A stretch of 64,000 bases of DNA. Origin: UBA1422 sp041859095. Lineage in GTDB: Bacteria > Bacillota > Clostridia > Peptostreptococcales > Anaerovoracaceae. The DNA lies in contig JBHEKY010000015.1 in the NCBI GenBank assembly GCA_041859095.1, positions 67,772 through 131,771 on the forward strand, read 5' to 3'. The notes beneath the pieces are model-generated. The model was not told the DNA's origin. It was given only the letters and a program-made list of their open reading frames with translations, and did no database searches. The position numbers and the translations under genes were made by a program. How positions within the stretch are numbered: the stretch's first letter is position 1; each line of letters opens with the position of its first letter. This document shows, piece by piece, positions 42,700 through 52,002 of this stretch.

Positions 42700-43943
42700 C
42701 CAATGCACCAAGGGGAACCAAAGACATGCTACCCGCAGATGCCCATAAGTGGCATTATATCGAAGATGCCTTCCAGGCACTTTGTTCACGATACGGTTTC
42801 AAAGAAATGAGGACTCCAGTGTTTGAACATACAGAGCTTTTCACAAGAGGCGTTGGAGATACGACTGATATCGTCCAAAAAGAAATGTACACATGGACTC
42901 AGGCCGATCGTAGCCTGACGCTACGACCCGAAGGAACTTCCCCGGTGGTACGTGCATTTGTCGAGCACAAACTATATGCAGAACCACAACCTTCAAAATT
43001 TTATTATGATATTTCATGCTTCCGTTATGAAAAGCCTCAATCAGGCAGACTCCGTGAATTCCACCAGTTTGGAGCCGAGGTTTTTGGAACCAATAACATG
43101 ATGGCAGACAGCGAGGTCATCGCCTTGGCTTATGATTTTATTAACGAACTAGGCATTTCTGATGTAGAACTGCAAATCAACAGCATTGGTTGCCCGGTTT
43201 GCCGTGAAAACTATCGAAAGGTACTTCGTGCTTTTTTGGAACCAATGTATGAGCAATTGTGTGAAACATGCAAAGATCGTTATGACAGAAACCCTATGCG
43301 GATTTTAGACTGTAAGTCCCCAGCGGACCAAGAGCTTGTCAAAGGGGCACCTGTCATGTTGGATTACCTTTGCGATGAATGTGATATTGCTTTTACAAGT
43401 TTAAAAGCTAACCTTGATGCCATGGAAATTGAATATGTAGTAAACCCCGGCATTGTCCGAGGTCTTGACTATTACACCAAAACCGCGTTCGAGTTTGTAA
43501 CGAACAGCATTGGTGCCCAAGGAACGGTTTGTGGCGGTGGCCGTTATGACCATCTAAGCGAAGAATTAGGGGGTCCGCCCATTCCGGGTGTGGGATTTGG
43601 TATGGGAAAAGAGCGACTTTTGCTCCTCATGGATGCCAATGGGATAGAAATACCTCAACCACAGGGACCGGATGCCTTTATCGCTGTCATGGGAGAGAGC
43701 GCGAAAGCTTTTGGTCTGAAACTCATGGGCTCCCTTCGAAAAGAAGGTTTGAATGTGGAAATGGACTGCATGGCCAGAAACCTGAAAGGGCAGTTTAAAT
43801 ACGCTGATCGTCTCAATGTAAAAAATACAATCATCATTGGCGAAGATGAATTAAAAAACGGTGTGGTTGCCATTCGAAACATGGAAGAATCGGAGCAGCG
43901 ACTGGTGCCGTTTGCAGATATTATCGGAGAACTAAAAAAGTAG
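42693..43943 (+). CDS. hisS: Histidine-tRNA ligase
   Basis: HisRS charges tRNA-His. The 416-residue class II enzyme shows motif 2 in LTLRPEGTSPVVRAF, the histidine-specific loop RGLDYYTKTAFEF and motif 3 in GVGFGMGKERLLLL, with the C-terminal anticodon-binding domain from about 325. It starts PRGTKDMLP, as usual. CAGGAGG precedes the ATG, which lies inside the end of hemZ (7-base overlap). It is followed after nine bases by aspS, a classic pair. Confidence 0.97.
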   Translation: MLTNAPRGTKDMLPADAHKWHYIEDAFQALCSRYGFKEMRTPVFEHTELFTRGVGDTTDIVQKEMYTWTQADRSLTLRPEGTSPVVRAFVEHKLYAEPQPSKFYYDISCFRYEKPQSGRLREFHQFGAEVFGTNNMMADSEVIALAYDFINELGISDVELQINSIGCPVCRENYRKVLRAFLEPMYEQLCETCKDRYDRNPMRILDCKSPADQELVKGAPVMLDYLCDECDIAFTSLKANLDAMEIEYVVNPGIVRGLDYYTKTAFEFVTNSIGAQGTVCGGGRYDHLSEELGGPPIPGVGFGMGKERLLLLMDANGIEIPQPQGPDAFIAVMGESAKAFGLKLMGSLRKEGLNVEMDCMARNLKGQFKYADRLNVKNTIIIGEDELKNGVVAIRNMEESEQRLVPFADIIGELKK

Positions 43944-43952
43944 GAGATTACG

Positions 43953-45719
43953 ATGACAAAAGTATATAAACGGACTTCAATGTGCGGAACCCTAAATGTG
44001 AACAATCTTGGGGAGCATGTTGTCCTTAATGGTTGGGTTCAAAAGAGAAGAACACTAGGTGGACTGATATTCTGCGATTTGCGAGACAAAACAGGCTTGG
44101 TTCAGGTTGTTTTTGACGATAAAATACCCACAGAACTGTTTGGAAGGGCAGATAGCCTTCGTAGTGAATACGTTGTGGGCGTCAAAGGCATCGTAAAAGA
44201 AAGATCAGCAAAGAATGCTGATTTGGCTACGGGTGACATTGAAGTATTTGCTGATGATTTGATTATCTATTCAGAGGCGGAAACACCCCCCATCTATATT
44301 AAAGATGACGACAATGTAGACGAAAACTTACGATTGAAATACCGTTATCTTGATTTAAGAAAACAACATATGCAGGATAATCTGACATTTCGGCACAAAA
44401 TATGCCAAGTAACCAGAGAATACTTTAGCCATGAAGGTTTCACAGAAGTAGAAACACCTATGCTGATCAAACCGACCCCGGAAGGAGCAAGAGATTATCT
44501 GGTGCCAAGCCGGGTTACAAAAGGATCTTTTTATGCGTTGCCACAGTCGCCCCAGATGTTTAAGCAACTTTTGATGGTAGCAGGAACAGACCGATATTTT
44601 CAAATCGTAAAATGTTTCCGTGATGAAGATTTGCGTGCAGACCGACAACCGGAATTTACCCAAATTGACCTTGAAATGTCTTTCGTTGGTGTGGATCAAG
44701 TTTTGGAAATTCAAGAAGGATTTCTAAAGAAAATCTTCAAAGAAATTATGGGGGCAGAGATTATCACCCCACTTCTAAGATTGACTTACGACGAAGCGAT
44801 GGAGCGATACGGCAGTGATAAGCCGGATACCCGTTTTGGTTTTGAACTTAAGAAACTAAACAAATTTGTCAGCGGTTCAGAATTCATGATATTCAATGAT
44901 GCCCTTGATAAAGATGGGGATGTTCGTGGAATTTGTATCACAGGCGGCGGAGCAACGTATACGCGAAAAGCGATAGACAAATTGACTGAAACAATTCGAA
45001 GCTATGGCGCTAACAGTCTGATCTGGATAAAACCAGAAGCCGACCAAATTGCTTCTTCCATAAACAAATTTTTCTCCCAGGAAAAGCTTCAGGAAATTGC
45101 AGATGTTTTTAGTGCCAAGACAGGAGATTTAATTTTGGTTGTGGCGGGCAAGCCTCAGGTGGTGTTTGACAGTCTTGGCTTCCTCCGAAGGCATATTGCC
45201 GGAGAATTGGGTCTTCGCGATGATAAGCAATTTAATTTGCTTTGGGTAGTAGACTTCCCATTATATGAATATGATGAAGAAGACAAGCGATATGTTGCCA
45301 AGCATCACCCATTTACCTCCCCGAGAATGGAAGATTTGGATATCCTCGAAAGCGACCCGGCCAAGGTGAAGGCACAAGCCTACGATATTGTCCTTAACGG
45401 AGTTGAAATTGGTGGCGGAAGCATTAGAATTCATGACCGCAACCTACAGCAGCGGATGTTTAAAGTGCTGGGGCTTTCAGAGCAGGAGACCAAAGACAAG
45501 TTTGGATTCCTGATTGAGGCTTTCAAGTATGGGGCACCTCCCCATGGTGGAATTGCCTATGGTTTAGACCGACTCGCTATGCTTTTGGCAGGGGAGAATA
45601 GCATCCGTGAAGTCATTGCATTTCCAAAGAACCAAGCCGCAATGTGTCTTGTCAGTGAAGCACCTTCATTAACATCACAAATGCAATTGGATGAATTGGG
45701 CATTGAACTTAAAAAATAG
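43953..45719 (+). CDS. aspS: Aspartate-tRNA ligase
   Basis: AspRS charges tRNA-Asp. The 588-residue length is typical of the bacterial type with the extra GAD domain. The N-terminal OB fold contains GWVQKRRTLGGLIFCDLRD. Class II motif 1 includes GFTEVETPML, motif 2 is FRDEDLRADRQPEFTQID, and motif 3 is GIAYGLDRLAMLL. It is co-transcribed with hisS. Whether it also charges tRNA-Asn cannot be decided here; gat genes are not in the window. Confidence 0.97.
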   Translation: MTKVYKRTSMCGTLNVNNLGEHVVLNGWVQKRRTLGGLIFCDLRDKTGLVQVVFDDKIPTELFGRADSLRSEYVVGVKGIVKERSAKNADLATGDIEVFADDLIIYSEAETPPIYIKDDDNVDENLRLKYRYLDLRKQHMQDNLTFRHKICQVTREYFSHEGFTEVETPMLIKPTPEGARDYLVPSRVTKGSFYALPQSPQMFKQLLMVAGTDRYFQIVKCFRDEDLRADRQPEFTQIDLEMSFVGVDQVLEIQEGFLKKIFKEIMGAEIITPLLRLTYDEAMERYGSDKPDTRFGFELKKLNKFVSGSEFMIFNDALDKDGDVRGICITGGGATYTRKAIDKLTETIRSYGANSLIWIKPEADQIASSINKFFSQEKLQEIADVFSAKTGDLILVVAGKPQVVFDSLGFLRRHIAGELGLRDDKQFNLLWVVDFPLYEYDEEDKRYVAKHHPFTSPRMEDLDILESDPAKVKAQAYDIVLNGVEIGGGSIRIHDRNLQQRMFKVLGLSEQETKDKFGFLIEAFKYGAPPHGGIAYGLDRLAMLLAGENSIREVIAFPKNQAAMCLVSEAPSLTSQMQLDELGIELKK

Positions 45720-45734
45720 TAAGGAGAACAACAA

Positions 45735-45998
45735 ATGATTGAAAAGGTATGTCAATCCTGCGGGATGCCAATGGGTACCACAGACGATTTATATGGTACA
45801 GATGCAGATGGGAGTCTGAGCAAAGACTACTGCAAATTCTGTTATGAAGATGGGGTGTTTGTTGACGATTGCACCATGGAGCAAATGATGAAAGTGTGCA
45901 TCGACCTGAATTTGGCGTACAATGAATTCTTTGATCCTGATGATGCAAAAAAAATGGTAGAAGGTTTTTTCCCTTCCCTCAAGAGATGGAAAAAGTAA
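45735..45998 (+). CDS. Small zinc-ribbon protein (PF12674-like)
   Basis: This 87-residue protein carries CQSCGMPM near its start and YCKFCY about 30 residues later, a four-cysteine zinc ribbon, followed by a helical region ending in basic residues. It resembles the 'putative zinc ribbon' family, which has no established function. AAGGAG precedes the ATG, and its stop is directly followed by the nadD start. It stands between aspS and nadD on the same transcript. Confidence 0.85.
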   Translation: MIEKVCQSCGMPMGTTDDLYGTDADGSLSKDYCKFCYEDGVFVDDCTMEQMMKVCIDLNLAYNEFFDPDDAKKMVEGFFPSLKRWKK

Positions 45999-46601
45999 AT
46001 GAAGAAAATTGGTGTGTTGGGCGGGTCATTTGATCCCGTTCATTTGGGACACTTATCCCTGGCAAGAGATGCATTGGTTCAAGGTTGCTTGGAGCAGGTA
46101 ATCTTCATGCCGGTGTATAGACAACCATTTAAGCTCGACGGTCGGCTATCTTCTGATGTAGACAGGTTAGCCATGTTGCGGGAAGCAATTCATGGCATAC
46201 AAGGATTGACTGTATCAGATTGGGAAATCAAAAATAAGGGTATTTCCTACACATACCTTACCCTCCGAGCCCTCAAAGAGCAGCACAAAGATACTGCAAT
46301 CTGTTTCATTACAGGTACAGATACGTTTCTAAAAATAAATAGTTGGAAAAATGCGGCACAACTCCTTGAGGAGAATAACTTTATTGTTGGACATAGACCC
46401 GGGTACAGAGAGCAGGAACTGTATGATCGCGTCGATGAATTGAAACAAAAATACAATACTGATATCCAAGTAATCAACAACACCAGATTGGATATTTCAG
46501 CTACAGAAATACGTGATTTCGTTACATGTGGAGGAACCATTTCAAAACTGGTACCGCCCGGAGTGGAAAGGTACATCAAAACCCATGGACTTTATTTATA
46601 G
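45999..46601 (+). CDS. nadD: Nicotinate-nucleotide adenylyltransferase
   Basis: NadD makes deamido-NAD from nicotinate mononucleotide and ATP. The nucleotidyltransferase motif GGSFDPVHLGH is at residues 8-18 and the ISxTxxR-type motif appears as DISATEIRD near the C-terminus, with TGTDTFLKI between. The 200-residue length is normal. Its ATG directly follows the preceding TAA and its end overlaps yqeK, the usual partner in Firmicutes. Confidence 0.96.
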   Translation: MKKIGVLGGSFDPVHLGHLSLARDALVQGCLEQVIFMPVYRQPFKLDGRLSSDVDRLAMLREAIHGIQGLTVSDWEIKNKGISYTYLTLRALKEQHKDTAICFITGTDTFLKINSWKNAAQLLEENNFIVGHRPGYREQELYDRVDELKQKYNTDIQVINNTRLDISATEIRDFVTCGGTISKLVPPGVERYIKTHGLYL

Positions 46602-47148
46602 CTTTATTGAAAAACATAGTTCGGGAAACAGAAAAGACCATATTGATGGAGTTGTAAGAACCGCAGACCATCTGGCAAAGAAGTATGGTGCAGATCGAGA
46701 AAAAACAAAACTCGCAGCTTTATGTCATGACCTATATCGAGGGATCAAAGATGATGCACTGAACGTATATGTCAAACAACTTAGCCTGCCAAAGAAATAC
46801 CTGGACAATGCAAATCTTGCTCATGCTAAGATTGCTGCTGAGATGATAAAAAAAGATTTTGGCATTGAGGACGAGGATGTGCTGAACGCCGTTGCTTATC
46901 ACACAACTGGACGGGCAGGTATGTCTATTCTAGAAAAAGTGATTTTCCTGGCTGACAGCATTGAACCCGGTAGAAATTACCCTGGCGTAGATGAAATCAG
47001 GCAAGTTGCAGAGACCAATTTGGACCGAGCCTGTCTCATGTGCCTGGAGAGGACCATTGACTACATAAACACGAAAGGCTATTTTCTGGATCCGGATACG
47101 CTGGATGCCAGAGAATGGTTTCTAAAGAAGGAGATTATACATGGATAG
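46585..47148 (+). CDS. yqeK: HD-domain hydrolase YqeK (diadenosine tetraphosphatase)
   Basis: YqeK proteins cleave Ap4A symmetrically into two ADP. I place the start at the ATG at 46585, which gives a 187-residue protein beginning DFIYSFIEKH; the frame is open upstream inside nadD without a good site. The HD metal motifs are present: RKDHIDGV, ALCHDLYRG and AYHTTGRAGM. It overlaps nadD and its own end overlaps rsfS by eight bases, so nadD-yqeK-rsfS-leuS are coupled. A LytR-type gene often found between yqeK and rsfS is absent. Confidence 0.92.
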   Translation: MDFIYSFIEKHSSGNRKDHIDGVVRTADHLAKKYGADREKTKLAALCHDLYRGIKDDALNVYVKQLSLPKKYLDNANLAHAKIAAEMIKKDFGIEDEDVLNAVAYHTTGRAGMSILEKVIFLADSIEPGRNYPGVDEIRQVAETNLDRACLMCLERTIDYINTKGYFLDPDTLDAREWFLKKEIIHG

Positions 47149-47479
47149 CAGACAACTGGCTGTATTGGCAGCAAAGACAATGGATGACAAAAAAGCAGAA
47201 GACCTTATTATCCTCCACATCGAGGAGAAAGCCTCTTTCGCAGATTATTTCGTCCTGGCATCGGGAAAATCCGAACGGCAAATCGGCGCTTTGGCGGATG
47301 ATGTTGAAGATGCGTTCGCCGTTGAAGGCATCATTGCTAAGAATATCGAGGGTAAAAAAGAATCTGGATGGATTCTTATGGATTTTGGGGACGTCATTGT
47401 CAATGTTTTGACGGAAGAGATGAGAAGCCGGTATAATATCGAAAAAGTGTGGGCAGATTGTGAGGTAATTACAGAATGA
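47141..47479 (+). CDS. rsfS: Ribosomal silencing factor RsfS
   Basis: RsfS binds ribosomal protein L14 (uL14) on the 50S subunit and blocks subunit joining when nutrients are short. The 112-residue protein has the family core: KAEDLIILHIEEKASFADYF, ASGKSERQI and WILMDFGDVIVNVL. AAGGAG precedes the ATG, which lies inside the yqeK end. It overlaps the leuS start by four bases. Confidence 0.95.
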   Translation: MDSRQLAVLAAKTMDDKKAEDLIILHIEEKASFADYFVLASGKSERQIGALADDVEDAFAVEGIIAKNIEGKKESGWILMDFGDVIVNVLTEEMRSRYNIEKVWADCEVITE

Positions 47480-49950
47480 AAGAAAGATATGACTTCAAAA
47501 ATATAGAAGCAAAATGGCAGAACCATTGGGCAAAAACTAATGCATTTCGTACTGTTGAAGACGAGACCAAAGAAAAATATTATGTATTGGAAATGTTTCC
47601 ATATCCTTCGGGAAAACTTCACATGGGTCATGTTAGGAACTATTCCATCGGAGACGTGGTAGCACGATTTAAAACCATGAACGGCTATAGTGTGCTTCAT
47701 CCAATGGGTTGGGACTCATTTGGATTGCCAGCTGAAAACGCAGCCATCAAAAACGGCGTAGAACCCAGCATTTGGACTTGGAATAATATAGACGAAATGC
47801 GAAGACAACTTCAGGAACTGGGCTTGTCGTATGACTGGGAAAGGGAAGTGGCGACTTGCGATCCTTCCTATTACAAATGGATGCAATGGATTTTTATTCA
47901 GTTTTATAAAAAAGGCTTAGCCTACAAAAAAGAAAACCCGGTCAACTGGTGTCCCAGTTGCAAAACCGTTCTAGCCAATGAACAAGTGGTGGAGGGTGGC
48001 TGTGAACGTTGTGGCACCGAAGTTGGTAAAAAAGAACTCTCTCAATGGTATTTTAAAATCACTGATTATGCGGATCGACTTTTGAATAATCTAGACGACT
48101 TGCCCGGTTGGCCCAACAAGGTCAAAATCATGCAAAAAAATTGGATTGGCCGGAGCGAAGGAGCGGAAGTCACCTTTGATATTGAAGGGTTTCCTCGGCC
48201 ATTGGATATTTTCACCACCAGGCCGGATACCTTGTTTGGCGTTACTTATATGGTCCTTGCACCAGAACATCCATATGTGAATGAACTGGTGGCAGGAACG
48301 GAATATGAATCAGTCGTGAATGATTATGTTACGAAGGTTTCGCATATGACGGATATTGAAAGAACTTCATCCGTTGGGGACAAAACTGGTGTATTCATTG
48401 GGAGGTACAGTATTAATCCCATGAATGGCAAGAAGGTGCCAATCTATATTTCCGACTATGTATTGATGGGCTACGGCACTGGTGCCATAATGGCAGTCCC
48501 AGCACATGACCAGCGTGACTTTGAGTTTGCCAAAAAATTTGGTCTGGATATCATTCCTGTAATTGAGGATAGCAAGCATCCAGTTGATGTTTCTGAAATG
48601 ACAGAAGCATTAGTGGCAGAAGGAACCATGGTGAATTCCGGGTCATTTGACGGCATGAAAAACAAAGATGCTATGGTTGCCATCACATCAGATTTGGAAC
48701 AGCGAGGCATTGGTAAAAAAGATATTAACTACAGACTTCGTGACTGGTTAATTTCACGTCAAAGATACTGGGGCACTCCCATTCCAATGATTTGGTGTGA
48801 TGACTGTGGTTGGGTTCCCGAAAAGGAAGAAAATTTGCCGGTTCTTCTACCAACGGATGTTGAATTCACCGGAAAAGGAGAGTCACCTCTTTCGACCAGC
48901 AAGAATTTCATGAAAACCACCTGCCCCACCTGTGGCAAAGAAGCGACCCGGGAAATTGATACCATGGATACCTTCCTGGATTCATCCTGGTATTTCCTCA
49001 GGTATTGTGACGCCAGAAACACCAAAGAGGCTTTCAGCTTTGAAAAGGTCAAGTATTGGATGAGCGTTGACCAATACATCGGTGGCGTAGAACATGCCAT
49101 TTTGCATTTAATGTATTCAAGGTTTTTCCAGATGGCGCTTTATGATTGCGGGCTGGTTAGTACGGAAGAACCTTTCACCAATCTATTAACCCAGGGTATG
49201 GTCATCAAAGATGGCAAAAAGATGTCAAAATCCATCGGCAATGTAGTAAGTCCGGCTGAAATTATTGAAAAGTTCGGCGCCGATACTGCCCGGTTATTTA
49301 TTTTGTTTGCAGCACCTCCTGAAAGGGAATTGGACTGGTCCGATGCCGGCGTAGAAGGCAGTTACCGGTTTATCAACCGGGTGTACAGAATGGTAAGGGA
49401 ATTTCAGGAAAGGTATGGAAGTGGTTCCACTGACTTTGTCATAAGTAACGACGCCGATAAGGAGTTGGCTTTCGCAATGAACGGAACCATCAAAAAGGTC
49501 ACCGAAGACATTCGGGAGCGATTTAATTTTAATACAGCAATCAGCTCGATTATGGAGTTAGTCAACGAGATGTATCATTACAAAGAACTGGAAACTATCA
49601 ACGAAAACCAGTTCCGACAGGCGATTCAGAATCTGTTGTTGGTGCTAGCGCCATTTACCCCTCACGCTTGTGAGGAACTATGGCAGCAGTTAGGAATGGA
49701 AGAATCCATTCACAAGATGCCTTGGCCAATCTTTGACGAATCAGCATTGGTAAAAGATGCAGTTGAGATTGTCGTACAGATCAATGGCAAGATTAAAGAT
49801 AAAATAAAAGTACCGACAGACTTAACTCAAAAAGAACTGGAAGAGCGAGCTCTTGCAAATGAAAAAATTCAAACATTGGTTTCCGGTATGATGGTGCTAA
49901 AAGTCATCGCTGTCCCCGGTAAACTTGTCAATATTGTGGTAAAACCATAG
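47476..49950 (+). CDS. leuS: Leucine-tRNA ligase
   Basis: LeuRS charges tRNA-Leu; two leucine tRNA genes are elsewhere in the window. The 824-residue class I enzyme shows the HIGH-type motif PYPSGKLHMGHVRNYS near residue 40, the editing domain (about 220-420, with TTRPDTLFGVTYM and MAVPAHDQRDFEF), and KMSKS in GKKMSKSIGN. Zinc-type cysteines occur in NWCPSCKTVL with CERCG, and again in CDDCGW with CPTCG. It overlaps rsfS by four bases. Confidence 0.97.
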   Translation: MKERYDFKNIEAKWQNHWAKTNAFRTVEDETKEKYYVLEMFPYPSGKLHMGHVRNYSIGDVVARFKTMNGYSVLHPMGWDSFGLPAENAAIKNGVEPSIWTWNNIDEMRRQLQELGLSYDWEREVATCDPSYYKWMQWIFIQFYKKGLAYKKENPVNWCPSCKTVLANEQVVEGGCERCGTEVGKKELSQWYFKITDYADRLLNNLDDLPGWPNKVKIMQKNWIGRSEGAEVTFDIEGFPRPLDIFTTRPDTLFGVTYMVLAPEHPYVNELVAGTEYESVVNDYVTKVSHMTDIERTSSVGDKTGVFIGRYSINPMNGKKVPIYISDYVLMGYGTGAIMAVPAHDQRDFEFAKKFGLDIIPVIEDSKHPVDVSEMTEALVAEGTMVNSGSFDGMKNKDAMVAITSDLEQRGIGKKDINYRLRDWLISRQRYWGTPIPMIWCDDCGWVPEKEENLPVLLPTDVEFTGKGESPLSTSKNFMKTTCPTCGKEATREIDTMDTFLDSSWYFLRYCDARNTKEAFSFEKVKYWMSVDQYIGGVEHAILHLMYSRFFQMALYDCGLVSTEEPFTNLLTQGMVIKDGKKMSKSIGNVVSPAEIIEKFGADTARLFILFAAPPERELDWSDAGVEGSYRFINRVYRMVREFQERYGSGSTDFVISNDADKELAFAMNGTIKKVTEDIRERFNFNTAISSIMELVNEMYHYKELETINENQFRQAIQNLLLVLAPFTPHACEELWQQLGMEESIHKMPWPIFDESALVKDAVEIVVQINGKIKDKIKVPTDLTQKELEERALANEKIQTLVSGMMVLKVIAVPGKLVNIVVKP

Positions 49951-49962
49951 AAGGATTATAAT

Positions 49963-51657
49963 ATGAACGAAATAATAGATAAAGTAATGCCTCGGGAAAA
50001 CGGGACACTGAAGATCATCCCCATTGGTGGTATGAATGAAATAGGGAAGAACTTAACGGTTTTGGAATATCAAGATGACATTATGCTCATCGATTGTGGA
50101 CTATCCTTTCCAGATGATGATATGTACGGAGTTGACATTGTTATTCCGGATTTCTCGTATCTAATAAAAAACAAAAGAAAAATCAGAGGAGTTGTCATCA
50201 CCCATGGACATGAAGACCATATTGGTGCAATCCCATATTTATTGAAGGTATTGAATGTTCCCATTTACGCTACTCGATTGCCCATGGGACTCATCGAAAG
50301 CAAATTGGTCGAACACAATATTAAAGCCAGAAAACACACCTTCAAAGCAGGAGATAAGCTACGATTAGGTAGGTTCAAGGTGGAAACCATTCGGACCACC
50401 CATTCCATCGTGGATGCGGTTTGCCTATCCATCGAAACCCCGGTAGGAAGAGTCTTCCATACTGGTGACTTTAAAGTGGACTACACACCCATTGACGGAG
50501 AGCCTATGGACTTTGCAAAGATGGCTGAAATTGGAGCAAAAGGCGTGATGTTGATGATGGCAGATAGCACCAATGCCACACGTCCGGGCTATACCCCGTC
50601 TGAAAAAACAGTAGGCCAGGCATTAGAGACAATTTTCAGAAGATCTCAGACCAGAATTATTATTTCTACTTTTTCTTCCAACGTCAACCGCGTACAACGA
50701 ATCGTAGACGTTGCGGTGCAATTTGGACGAAAAGTTAGTTTTTCTGGTCGAAGCATGGAAAAAGTCGCTGATTTAGCTCAGCAAATGGGGTATCTCAAGA
50801 TTCCTGCAGGCTCTTTGGTAGATTTGAAAAGCACTAGAAATTTACCGGATAAAGAGGTGGTAATTATAACCACCGGCAGCCAAGGGGAACCTATGGCTGC
50901 GCTTAGCAGAATCGCCAATTCTGATCATCGGGGTATTCAACTTCGAAAAGGAGACATGATTATCTTATCGTCTAGCCCCATTCCCGGAAATGAAAAAACA
51001 GTTTCAAATATTGTGAACAAGTTTTTTGAACTGGGTGCGGAAGTAATCTATTCAGACATCGCAGAGACCCACGTATCCGGTCATGCATGTCAAGAAGAAT
51101 TAAAATTAATGCATGCGTTGATAAAACCAAAATTTTTCATGCCTGTCCACGGCGAATATAGACACTTAAAAGCACATGCAGCACTCGCTGAAGATCAGGG
51201 AATGAAACCTGAAGATATCTTTATCCTTAATAACGGGCATATCTTGCAGACCGATGGGAAGCAAATGAATATCTCTAAAGAAGTAATCTCAGCCGAAGCC
51301 GTGATGGTGGATGGACTGGGTGTTGGTGATGTAGGAAGTGTCGTATTAAATGACCGAAAAATGCTTTCCGAATCCGGATTGATTATTGTGGTAGCCACCA
51401 TGGATAAGCGAACACGAAAGATGGTTTCTGGACCTGACATCATCTCAAGAGGGTTCATCTATGTCAGAGACAACGAGGATCTGATTGCGGAAGCGAGACT
51501 GATTGTTACCAAGAGCCTGGAACAATTTGAGGGTAAAAAACGGAAAGACTGGGCCGAGATGAAATCTGCGGTCCGTGATGATCTTAAAAAATTCATTTAT
51601 AGCAAAACAAAGCGAAACCCTGTTATTCTTCCGATTTTTATGGAAGTTGACCGGTAG
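49963..51657 (+). CDS. rnjA: Ribonuclease J
   Basis: RNase J is an endonuclease and 5'-3' exonuclease central to RNA decay and processing in Firmicutes. The 564-residue beta-CASP protein shows the zinc motif THGHEDHIGA, HTGDFKVD, the inserted beta-CASP domain (about 210-380, with SFSGRSMEK and TGSQGEPMAALSR), AETHVSGHA and PVHGEYRHL. AGAAGGA precedes the ATG. RNase J1 and J2 cannot be told apart with certainty; only one copy is visible here. Confidence 0.95.
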   Translation: MNEIIDKVMPRENGTLKIIPIGGMNEIGKNLTVLEYQDDIMLIDCGLSFPDDDMYGVDIVIPDFSYLIKNKRKIRGVVITHGHEDHIGAIPYLLKVLNVPIYATRLPMGLIESKLVEHNIKARKHTFKAGDKLRLGRFKVETIRTTHSIVDAVCLSIETPVGRVFHTGDFKVDYTPIDGEPMDFAKMAEIGAKGVMLMMADSTNATRPGYTPSEKTVGQALETIFRRSQTRIIISTFSSNVNRVQRIVDVAVQFGRKVSFSGRSMEKVADLAQQMGYLKIPAGSLVDLKSTRNLPDKEVVIITTGSQGEPMAALSRIANSDHRGIQLRKGDMIILSSSPIPGNEKTVSNIVNKFFELGAEVIYSDIAETHVSGHACQEELKLMHALIKPKFFMPVHGEYRHLKAHAALAEDQGMKPEDIFILNNGHILQTDGKQMNISKEVISAEAVMVDGLGVGDVGSVVLNDRKMLSESGLIIVVATMDKRTRKMVSGPDIISRGFIYVRDNEDLIAEARLIVTKSLEQFEGKKRKDWAEMKSAVRDDLKKFIYSKTKRNPVILPIFMEVDR

Positions 51658-51669
51658 AAAGGACCAAAG

Positions 51670-52002
51670 ATGAACGTATATGATCAGGCGCACGCGTTAA
51701 AAGCAGCCATTAAAGAATCGGAAGAGTTTAAGCAATATTCATCGGCGAAGAGCAAAATGGAAGCGCAGCCGGAACTTGGCGAGATGCTTCGGGACTATCA
51801 GGCAAAGCAATTTACTGTCCAGGGGAAGCAGATGATGGGGGAAGATGTTACCAGTGAAATGATGCAACAGGTTCAGAATTTATATCAAATTATGATGAAA
51901 GATCCTTTGGCAGCGGAATATCTCCAATGCGAGATGCGTTTCGCGGTGATGATGCAGGATGTTTATCAATTGCTGGGCGAGGTGGTATCCAGTGGGAAGT
52001 AA
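51670..52002 (+). CDS. ylbF: YlbF/YmcA family protein
   Basis: This 110-residue helical protein matches the Com_YlbF family: VYDQAHALKAAIKESEEF, a helical middle (EMLRDYQAKQF) and MMQDVYQLLGEV at the end. In Bacillus, YlbF, YmcA and YaaT form a complex that binds RNase Y and steers mRNA maturation and sporulation/competence. Here it follows the RNase J gene by 12 bases, a sensible functional pairing. YmcA and YaaT are not in the window. Confidence 0.88.
   Translation: MNVYDQAHALKAAIKESEEFKQYSSAKSKMEAQPELGEMLRDYQAKQFTVQGKQMMGEDVTSEMMQQVQNLYQIMMKDPLAAEYLQCEMRFAVMMQDVYQLLGEVVSSGK

Noticed and set aside
46513..46584. N-terminal extension of yqeK inside nadD
   Set aside because: The extension shows no similarity to YqeK and no good ribosome binding site; the domain begins at the ATG at 46585.
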